This document shows, one piece after another, positions 39,794 to 44,507 of a stretch of 44,507 nucleotides of DNA (within the stretch, counting starts at the first letter, position 1; each line of letters opens with the position of its first letter). The notes under the pieces are model-generated. The model made no database searches, had not been told where the DNA came from, and worked only from the letters and a program-made list of their open reading frames with translations. Source of the DNA: a virus; IMG/VR virus record IMGVR_UViG_3300006922_000047, positions 1 to 44,507 of that record; one strand, written 5' to 3'. The position numbers and the translations under genes were made by a program.

Positions 39794-42271
39794 CTATGTC
39801 TGTAAAAGTGGATTGCCAAATGCTTTAGATGCAGATACAACAGTTGCTGCAGATCTTGTTAAATCATGTAGAAACAGAATGTCTCCTGATACTTTCCATG
39901 CTAAACATCCTGGACCATGAGGACCAGTTACTATACAACTTGTAGCTGTACTAGATGTAGCACCAGTTGTAGGATCTGTTGTTGATGTTGGCGGTACTAT
40001 TGGTGGTGCAGGTGGTGGACAAACAGTAGTATTAACACCAGGTGCAACTGGATTACAACTTAATGTAACACTAATTGTTGTTCGTTCTGATGGATCAGCA
40101 CGATACTGCTTCATAATATATTTAGTGAACTCTGTGCCATATGGTAAATCTCCAACTCTTCCCTGTACAGTCTCAACAAGAACTTCTTGAGTAACATTAT
40201 ACTCTGGAACTTGGTATTGAGTGATACCATCAATCAATGTTCCTATTCTTTCTTTACGATCTGCCTCTTCATTTCTAATACCACTGACTAAATCAGTGTG
40301 ATCTAACCTATCTAAATGCCGTAAATCCGTATCACGAATTAGAATGGGGTATAATGGAGCAGTTTTATCTTGACTAAACAGAGATTGCGGTAAAACATCT
40401 GCCTTTTTACGCCTTTGATCAAACTTAATATCAATATTTTCCTGTTTAGTTCTAAAACTAATCTCTTTAGGTATCGTATCCGCAGTTACGTTAAAATCAC
40501 CTCTGGCATTTGGGTCTTCTGGACCAGGATATGCGTCAAAATAACCAGAATACCGCTCTAATTTATCAGATTCATACGAATCATTGCTATATCGAGTCGT
40601 TACTTCCTTATATGTGTTAGCAATATACAATTTTGGCGGATCATTTGCGTCATAAAGCGTTCCACCATTGACAATTTTGATACTAGTTAGTTGACCACCG
40701 ATAAAATTACCCTCAACTACCGCAGGTTTACCATTTTCATTAGTAGGAGGTCCAATAGTAAGGATTGGATCTTGACCATTTAGGAAAGAACTCGTTAAAT
40801 TCTTGCCTGGATTGTCAATAGTAAACCCAGTAACCTTACCATTTGTTATAGTTGCGGTTGCATCAGGCAATCTAATGTTATTAAACACGTCTGGACTGTT
40901 TTTATCAAAACTTGCAGTCACATATTGAATAGATTTTTCCGTAAATTCGTATCTTCCAATTAAACATGCCCTATCTTTAATACCATATCCTGCTTTTGCA
41001 GTGATAACATGGTTTCTAGAAGACGTATATTGCGTATCTTTCGTAAAATCACTGCCATTACCATCTACATACGCGACATGATAAGGAAAATTATCAATAT
41101 CTGTATGATAAACACGGAGAATTGTATGACCATTGATGGTATCACTAGTTCTCATTACATCAAAACCATCTTGCCCTGTGGTAATTTGCACAGGACCAAT
41201 GCCAGTGATCTTTATATCGACAGTTAAAACAGTTTCAGTTAAGTCTGGATGTACATGTGTATAATTTAATGTATATACATCATCAACTTCATACCCCTGT
41301 CCAGGACTCATCAGTTCTAATACTGTCCATTTGGTGCCAGTAAACACTGCAGTAGTACCAGTTTCGTCAATGACAGGTTCAATTCTTACTTTTATCCTAA
41401 ATCCAGACTTAGTTTCACTATCAAATACATCATTATCAAATATTTCAAATGTATTGAAATTTTCGTCGCCCACTTGCCATGGATTTTGTGGTGAATTATA
41501 CTCAGCACCAATTCCTAATGTAGCATCATATACATTAGTATAAGCTGATCCACTAAAAGAAAAAGCAAATTCTGTTACACCATCAGATAATATTGATGAT
41601 AATGAATTATAAGAAAATACAATCTTATTACTCTCTGTACCAATACCAAATAAATCTGGAAATGGACAGTCAGGATCCTGAGTAAGGTCTTGACCACTAT
41701 AAGTGTACTTTAAATCAGTGGTTGCGGGGGAACATGTATGTGCTGTACATACTTTACATGTTGTTGTAGACGTTGATGTTGATGTAGTCGTTGAAGGAAC
41801 GTTCGGTGTACCCTGAGTCGTATTAGTACTTGTAGTCGTACAAGTTTCAAGATAATAAACAGGGTCTCCTGCAACTCCTCCTGAATTACCAGTATCATAA
41901 AGATATGCTATCCAAGTATCTGATGATTGCCAATCAAATGATAACTCAGTAGGATACCAATCATAAACAAAATCACCACCAAAGAATCCCCCAGCACATC
42001 CTGTATATCTTATTTTTCCACAATTGCCGCCCGTTGACGCATCAGCAGGTCCAGCAGGAGGACCCTCTACATACGGTACAAAAATAGAATCATGCATGAC
42101 TGCATCAGCAGTCCTATTCGGAATATTATAATTCCCTGTACGAAATTGTGTTACAGGATACTCAGTATATTCTACAGGAACACCTGCTGATGGTGCTACA
42201 GCTTGTGGTCTTCGGCGGGTGCAGTGATCAGATTCCTCACAAGCATTTCCTTGGTTCCTACACCCTGCCAT
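39794..42271 (-). CDS. Cys-rich virion structural protein near the baseplate hub (825 aa)
   Basis: I do not recognise a named T4 counterpart. The N-terminus is Cys-rich (C4, C11, C17: MAGCRNQGNACEESDHC), followed by GGNCGKIRYTGCAGG. Near residue 150-180 a Thr/Ser-rich linker is bracketed by Cys (STTTCKVCTAHTC). Residues about 465-550 hold Gly/Asn beta repeats like those of the giant proteins (ITNGKVTGFTIDNPG). Residues about 600-700 are charged and helical (PILIRDTDLRHLDRLDHTD). A Pro/Thr linker (CPPPAPPIVPPTSTT) precedes a compact C-terminus. A good Shine-Dalgarno (AGAGAGGA, 6 nt before ATG) lies inside the overlapping upstream gene (14-nt overlap). Its neighbours, PAAR and gp25, suggest a hub/spike-associated role; that is inference. 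Confidence 0.75.
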   Translation of the reverse strand: MAGCRNQGNACEESDHCTRRRPQAVAPSAGVPVEYTEYPVTQFRTGNYNIPNRTADAVMHDSIFVPYVEGPPAGPADASTGGNCGKIRYTGCAGGFFGGDFVYDWYPTELSFDWQSSDTWIAYLYDTGNSGGVAGDPVYYLETCTTTSTNTTQGTPNVPSTTTSTSTSTTTCKVCTAHTCSPATTDLKYTYSGQDLTQDPDCPFPDLFGIGTESNKIVFSYNSLSSILSDGVTEFAFSFSGSAYTNVYDATLGIGAEYNSPQNPWQVGDENFNTFEIFDNDVFDSETKSGFRIKVRIEPVIDETGTTAVFTGTKWTVLELMSPGQGYEVDDVYTLNYTHVHPDLTETVLTVDIKITGIGPVQITTGQDGFDVMRTSDTINGHTILRVYHTDIDNFPYHVAYVDGNGSDFTKDTQYTSSRNHVITAKAGYGIKDRACLIGRYEFTEKSIQYVTASFDKNSPDVFNNIRLPDATATITNGKVTGFTIDNPGKNLTSSFLNGQDPILTIGPPTNENGKPAVVEGNFIGGQLTSIKIVNGGTLYDANDPPKLYIANTYKEVTTRYSNDSYESDKLERYSGYFDAYPGPEDPNARGDFNVTADTIPKEISFRTKQENIDIKFDQRRKKADVLPQSLFSQDKTAPLYPILIRDTDLRHLDRLDHTDLVSGIRNEEADRKERIGTLIDGITQYQVPEYNVTQEVLVETVQGRVGDLPYGTEFTKYIMKQYRADPSERTTISVTLSCNPVAPGVNTTVCPPPAPPIVPPTSTTDPTTGATSSTATSCIVTGPHGPGCLAWKVSGDILFLHDLTRSAATVVSASKAFGNPLLQT

Positions 42272-42497
42272 TCTCTATCCTCTCTAATCGTTCGTAAATA
42301 ACATCCAAATTCTCACATAGTGTTAGATAATCCTCTGCATTCTTTGGTTTATAATATGTCTTGTCTGGTGTGGGAAGTTCTTGCATTGACTCCTCTATTG
42401 ATTGCATTCTCTTCCCAAGTTTGACAATAATCTCATTTAATATCTCATGAGCATCAGCATTGTCTTTAAATGCTTCAAAAATTTCTTCACTCGTCAT
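42258..42497 (-). CDS. Small acidic helical protein (79 aa)
   Basis: The function is not recognised. The sequence is predicted almost entirely helical, with a coiled-coil-like first half (EILNEIIVKLGKRMQSIEES) and a second helix (LCENLDVIYERLERIENG) joined by a short PTPDKTYYKPKN loop. It overlaps the AbrB-like gene upstream by 11 nt and the 825-residue structural gene downstream by 14 nt, and its last codons carry the Shine-Dalgarno of that structural gene. This makes coding status likely and suggests coupled synthesis, possibly as an assembly helper for the large protein. Confidence 0.75.
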   Translation of the reverse strand: MTSEEIFEAFKDNADAHEILNEIIVKLGKRMQSIEESMQELPTPDKTYYKPKNAEDYLTLCENLDVIYERLERIENGRV

Positions 42498-42657
42498 TAG
42501 ATTTTCTTAAAATAAATGCTGTACCATCATCAATGATATCATAGTCTAATAAAGTTCCTACATCCCATCCCAATTCTTCACATACTTCATATGGTATATT
42601 AAGGATTAGATCACCAAAATCATCCTCTTCAAGTCTTGTTGTGAATCTATGGGACAT
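42487..42657 (-). CDS. AbrB/SpoVT-like small protein (56 aa)
   Basis: The core GDLILNIPYEVCEELGWDVG, then TLLDYDIIDDGTAFILRK, fits the swapped-hairpin AbrB/MazE DNA-binding fold (IPxEVxxELGxxxGDxLxxxxxxDGxxIxRK). I chose the ATG at 42657 because the domain starts right after it (MSHRFTTRLEED) and it lies 5 nt after the upstream stop; an in-frame ATG at 42714 would add 19 residues overlapping the upstream gene. Members of this fold are transcription factors or antitoxins, but no toxin partner is adjacent, and similar short proteins in marine phages are uncharacterised. Acidic residues (EEDDFGD) in the first hairpin argue against a simple DNA-binding surface. Confidence 0.65.
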   Translation of the reverse strand: MSHRFTTRLEEDDFGDLILNIPYEVCEELGWDVGTLLDYDIIDDGTAFILRKSNDE

Positions 42658-42662
42658 AACTT

Positions 42663-42881
42663 CTATAAACGATTGATTACCTGAGGATTGTTTGACGGAT
42701 GTTCTGCTTTCCACTCAACCCATAGTGTATATAGATCATCACGAACTTGAGAAGCATATGCAGATGCATAATAGTCTGCACACTCGTACATCCTAGGGTC
42801 TAGGAATGCCTCTAATCGTATTAGTTGCTCCAATGCCCATACTCTCGTGTCCTGTCTCTCTATGCGGGTCTTAGCATCCAT
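42663..42881 (-). CDS. Small conserved-type protein (72 aa)
   Basis: The function is not recognised. It is helical and aromatic-rich: RIERQDTRVWALEQLIRLEA, then DPRMYECADYYASAYASQVRDDLYTLWVEWK, ending in a polar tail. No membrane segment or signal is visible. It is the first gene of the run leading into the baseplate operon, with GAG about 8 nt before the ATG. It sits immediately downstream of the intergenic region with a TATAAAAA box and repeat elements, so transcription may enter here. Confidence 0.7.
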   Translation of the reverse strand: MDAKTRIERQDTRVWALEQLIRLEAFLDPRMYECADYYASAYASQVRDDLYTLWVEWKAEHPSNNPQVINRL

Positions 42882-42909
42882 TTTTTATCTCAGAAAATTT
42901 TTTAGAACC

Positions 42910-42918
42910 TGTGGAAAA
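42910..42918 (-). promoter_or_regulatory. DnaA-box-like site TTTTCCACA (copy 1)
   Basis: The minus strand reads TTTTCCACA, the form of the DnaA box described at cyanobacterial origins and one mismatch from the E. coli consensus TTATCCACA. It is intergenic, preceded on the same strand by a symmetrical AAAACGTTTT. Two further exact copies lie at 43498-43529. Confidence 0.4.
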
Positions 42919-43024
42919 CGTTTTGGGTTTTTATATACTTATCGCTCTGGGGAACCTTTGTAGGTTAGGGTAGTGGCCTTTTTTATATTTAAGGGGGCCA
43001 ATATAACTGCCTATGTAACAACAA

Positions 43025-43051
43025 CTAAGTGCCGCTAAGTGTTACTTAGTG
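43025..43051. repeat. Three CTAAGTG-type repeats on a 10-bp pitch
   Basis: CTAAGTG at 43025-43031 and 43035-43041, and CTTAGTG at 43045-43051, start exactly 10 bp apart. The second and third also form an inverted repeat CTAAGT-3-ACTTAG. The array lies 10 nt past the stop of the 67-residue gene. Helically phased repeats of this kind suit an operator, but an inefficient hairpin terminator is also possible; there is no U tract. Confidence 0.5.
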
Positions 43052-43060
43052 TCCCACTAA

Positions 43061-43264
43061 TTATACCTCACTAGTGCCATATTTGTCAACACATTCCCAG
43101 TGCCATTGAATAGTTTTAATGTAATCGAAGCACGACATTCTCGGAGTCTCTGGGTATGCTTCTCCCCTGTTAATCCGAATGCCATCGATATATCTTTCAA
43201 GGTCGTAAATACTCTCGAAAGTACCTCTCAGCACTAGTGAGTTGTCATAGATTTGATACAGCAT
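43061..43264 (-). CDS. Small hypothetical protein (67 aa)
   Basis: The function is not recognised. The sequence opens MLYQIYDNSLVLRGTFESIY, continues DLERYIDGIRINRGEAYPET, and has an aromatic/charged end (YIKTIQWHWECVDKYG). The N-terminus looks like a compact alpha/beta unit in which F-x-S-I-x-D-L-E-x-Y-I starts a helix, seen in many small early phage proteins. It stands alone between two non-coding stretches, directly under a consensus sigma70 promoter whose start would give a leader of about 38 nt, so it is probably an early gene read by host RNA polymerase. Confidence 0.7.
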   Translation of the reverse strand: MLYQIYDNSLVLRGTFESIYDLERYIDGIRINRGEAYPETPRMSCFDYIKTIQWHWECVDKYGTSEV

Positions 43265-43487
43265 AAGTCTTAAAGATCTAAGAGGTTTGTATGAACCCTT
43301 ACAGTGTTATTATAGAGCATAAGTGAGAGTTTGTCAAGTGCCTCTGTGTGACACTGTGAGGGGAATGATTAGCAATGGTGATGAGAGTATCTCCGAGGTG
43401 ATTAGAGGGGGTTGACATCTGTTAGGAAGCGTGCTAAGAGTACAATTCTCCAAGACATTTAGAGAGGGATTAAACACACATAGTAGT
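43265..43487 (-). other. Non-coding leader/intergenic region
   Basis: About 220 nt with no convincing gene. The left part carries the sigma70 promoter; the rest, up to the stop of the 86-residue gene, shows no U-tract terminator. One Leu-rich frame crosses it but mostly overlaps the neighbouring gene and lacks support. Confidence 0.5.
43309..43337 (-). promoter_or_regulatory. Consensus sigma70 promoter (TTGACA-17-TATAAT)
   Basis: The minus strand has TTGACA at 43337-43332 and TATAAT at 43314-43309 separated by exactly 17 bp, a perfect match to the bacterial housekeeping consensus in both hexamers. It points at the 67-residue gene starting at 43264. In T4-like phages this type marks immediate-early transcription by unmodified host polymerase. 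Confidence 0.9.
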
Positions 43488-43748
43488 TTATTTAATGTTT
43501 TCCACAATCTCCGCATTATCTGTGGAAAAAGTATCATTAACCTGTGGAGAGGTTATATGTATATCTTTCCAGTAATTTGGGTAGACGCATAAGTTAACTT
43601 GACGAATCATTGATTTAGCATGTTCTGCTTCTAGTGCGGGTTTGTTATACTCTCTGATGGTGATAGTTATGTAATACTCAGAGATGAAGTTAATAACACC
43701 TTTATAATGTTTGTAAGTAACATGTTGTCCTTTAGAGAAGTTATACAT
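43488..43748 (-). CDS. Small conserved-type protein (86 aa)
   Basis: The N-terminus MYNFSKGQHVTYKHYKGVIN, then FISEYYITITIREY, looks like a small beta-barrel (SH3/KOW-like: an opening K-G-x-x-V-x-Y-x-x-x-x-G-x-I-x-F). Similar unnamed proteins are frequent in marine T4-like phages; this is recall, not a search. The middle (AEHAKSMIRQVNLCVYPNYW) also matches that type, and the C-terminal 15 residues are polar. Its ATG overlaps the oxygenase stop by 8 nt (ATGTATAA), so the two are co-translated. The last codons contain two TTTTCCACA boxes in inverted orientation. No function is assigned. Confidence 0.75.
   Translation of the reverse strand: MYNFSKGQHVTYKHYKGVINFISEYYITITIREYNKPALEAEHAKSMIRQVNLCVYPNYWKDIHITSPQVNDTFSTDNAEIVENIK
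43498..43529. repeat. Inverted pair of TTTTCCACA (DnaA-box-like) sites, copies 2 and 3
   Basis: TTTTCCACA at 43498-43506 (+) and TGTGGAAAA at 43521-43529 form a perfect 9-bp inverted repeat with a 14-nt centre. A degenerate third element TGTGGAGAG follows at 43543-43551. The pair lies in the last codons of the 86-residue gene. It could act as protein-binding sites, or form a hairpin near the 3' end of the message. Confidence 0.5.
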
Positions 43749-44385
43749 TAGTGGGGTGATCGTTAGGTACAGTGATTCTAATTGGTTCTGGTCCTAATTG
43801 TAAAGCATATTCATGTTTGTAATAGTTTATGACTATAACAGCACGACAATTTGTATTAGAGGTAGTTGAACCACTGTGTAGTAATCTATTATCGAACGTA
43901 ACTAATCTACCTTGGATAGCATCAACTTCTTGTATGGAATCATTAAATTTGAATGATGTTGAACCATCGCAAGTGTTTAGGAATAAGATAGAAGTAAATC
44001 CAGGGAATGCTTCATCTGTATGATACCCATGTTTAATTGTAAGTTCATTATAAGTGGTAAGATTTGCCTTTGCTCTGTATAGTACGTCTGGGTTAATGTT
44101 ATCAATTAGGGGTTGAATTAAGTGACCGTGATCACTACAAGTGTTGCCTTCTGAATAGAAGTTATGAGAGAAGTGTATATTTTGTAAGTGAGAACAATTA
44201 AGTTGTGATTCAGGGGCATTGGTATAAAGTATTTCAGAACAATACCAAGGGAAAGATGATAACGTATTAGGAGAAGGTGTCAACTGTTGAAATAAGTATT
44301 GACACCAATCTTTAGGCATGTAGTTATCTGCTACACGGATATTATAATCAATTGGTGTTTGTTGTGATGATAAGATCAATTGCAT
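43741..44385 (-). CDS. 2OG-Fe(II) oxygenase (214 aa)
   Basis: Fe(II)/2-oxoglutarate-dependent dioxygenase of the double-stranded beta-helix fold, prolyl-4-hydroxylase-like. The iron ligands are visible as H122-x-D124 (HGYHTDEAFPGF) and H170 (TFDNRLLHSG), with R181 (NCRAVIVINY) to hold 2-oxoglutarate. The strand SILFLNTCDGSTSFKF lies between them as expected. The enzyme would hydroxylate or oxidise a protein, nucleic acid or small molecule using O2; the substrate is unknown. Such oxygenases are frequent accessory genes in marine T4-like phages. I chose ATG at 44385; a TTG at 44394 would add three residues. The length is normal for a phage single-domain member, and the gene is co-translated with the 86-residue gene. 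Confidence 0.88.
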   Translation of the reverse strand: MQLILSSQQTPIDYNIRVADNYMPKDWCQYLFQQLTPSPNTLSSFPWYCSEILYTNAPESQLNCSHLQNIHFSHNFYSEGNTCSDHGHLIQPLIDNINPDVLYRAKANLTTYNELTIKHGYHTDEAFPGFTSILFLNTCDGSTSFKFNDSIQEVDAIQGRLVTFDNRLLHSGSTTSNTNCRAVIVINYYKHEYALQLGPEPIRITVPNDHPTNV

Positions 44386-44412
44386 TGATAACAATCAGTG
44401 TAGTGTATGAAT

Positions 44413-44420
44413 GATTTATA
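44413..44420 (-). promoter_or_regulatory. Possible late promoter (TATAAATC) upstream of the oxygenase
   Basis: The minus strand reads TATAAATC, one mismatch at the last position of the T4 late octamer, 28 nt upstream of the oxygenase ATG. The spacing agrees with the other late promoters here, but it overlaps the end of a small open frame and may be chance. Confidence 0.3.
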
Positions 44421-44493
44421 GGATGATAAGTAAGAGGACAATAGTATAGAAGCGGGCATAGATTGATGCCCACTCTTTCTTAGTTTTAATCAT
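44416..44493 (-). CDS. Possible 25-residue single-pass membrane peptide
   Basis: ATG-to-TAA frame encoding a basic, polar start (MIKTKKEWASIYARF) and an uninterrupted hydrophobic end (YTIVLLLIIL). This is the charge layout of a small inner-membrane peptide with its N-terminus in the cytoplasm. The frame stays open upstream to the window edge, so it could also be the C-terminus of a longer gene that starts outside. No clear Shine-Dalgarno is seen. It ends 31 nt before the oxygenase start. Too short to be certain. Confidence 0.4.
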   Translation of the reverse strand: MIKTKKEWASIYARFYTIVLLLIIL

Positions 44494-44507
44494 GCGAAGA
44501 CATAACC

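Larger units (their letters stand above)
42882..43060 (-). promoter_or_regulatory. Intergenic region with AT-rich promoter-like boxes
   Basis: No gene is seen here. On the minus strand there is a TATAAAAA box at 42928-42935, 47 nt upstream of the 72-residue gene, a weak candidate late promoter (two changes from TATAAATA are tolerated in some T4-like promoters). The stretch near 42980-43000 (GGCC, AT-rich spacer, GGCC) is a short palindrome pair without a U tract. The region also holds the separately listed TTTTCCACA site and CTAAGTG repeats. Confidence 0.35.

Noticed and set aside
43402-43430. Plus-strand TTGACA followed at 17 bp by TAAGAG
   Set aside because: The -10 is poor and no gene on the plus strand lies downstream.
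43334-43537. 67-residue Leu-rich open frame on the minus strand
   Set aside because: It overlaps the end of the better supported 86-residue gene in another frame, has no Shine-Dalgarno, and has the composition of an unselected AT-rich frame.
1-44507. tRNA, rRNA, integrase, transposase or attachment sites
   Set aside because: I saw no cloverleaf, conserved rRNA segment, recombinase motif or flanking duplications; the structure is that of a lytic phage structural region.

Overview
This window looks like part of the late structural region of a marine T4-like myovirus, most probably a cyanophage of Synechococcus or Prochlorococcus. The evidence is a run of T4-type baseplate genes (gp25, gp6, gp8 and a PAAR spike-tip protein), T4-type late promoter octamers (NATAAATA), a DUF4815-type giant tail protein, YHYH-domain proteins, and small conserved genes of the kind found in marine T4-like phages, including a 2OG-Fe(II) oxygenase. 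The host assignment is inference: no photosynthesis gene or other host marker lies in the window. All supported genes are on the minus strand, so transcription runs from about 44.5 kb down to 1.

Layout in the direction of transcription. (1) 44493-43061: a possible 25-residue membrane peptide, a 2OG-Fe(II) oxygenase, a small conserved protein, a non-coding gap with a consensus sigma70-type promoter (TTGACA-17-TATAAT), and a 67-residue orphan. (2) 43060-42882: a short intergenic stretch with a TTTTCCACA (DnaA-box-like) site and three CTAAGTG-type repeats on a 10-bp pitch. (3) 42881-39032: three small overlapping genes (one AbrB/SpoVT-like), an 825-residue Cys-rich structural protein, the PAAR protein and a 48-residue basic protein. 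(4) 39002-9812: the baseplate wedge block, gp25, gp6, a 6421-residue giant in the slot T4 uses for gp7, a 408-residue fibre with a C-terminal cupredoxin, a 1546-residue YHYH/cupredoxin protein, and gp8. (5) 9812-1403: a 2645-residue DUF4815-type protein and two small charged proteins, ending at a strong UACG-tetraloop terminator. (6) 1396-1: a late promoter and the first 452 codons of a further tail fibre that runs off the window.

The genes are tightly packed (TAATG, ATGA and 8-14 nt overlaps), which suggests translational coupling. Late promoters sit 20-35 nt upstream of the fibre, gp8 and distal-fibre genes, so these can also be expressed independently.

The most striking feature is the set of giant adsorption-apparatus proteins. 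They are built from a shared pool of beta-rich modules that recur in different orders in different genes: Gly-rich GxGY repeats, VGExxTG modules, YHYH domains, a jelly-roll, cupredoxin folds, LamG domains and NGxxQxPGxDY modules. Two cupredoxin copies keep a complete type-1-copper-like ligand set (His, Cys-x2-His-x2-Met), a third appears nested inside a YHYH domain without the ligands, and the 6421-residue giant carries a perfect EF-hand loop. Metal binding on the phage baseplate is the best candidate here for poorly described biology.
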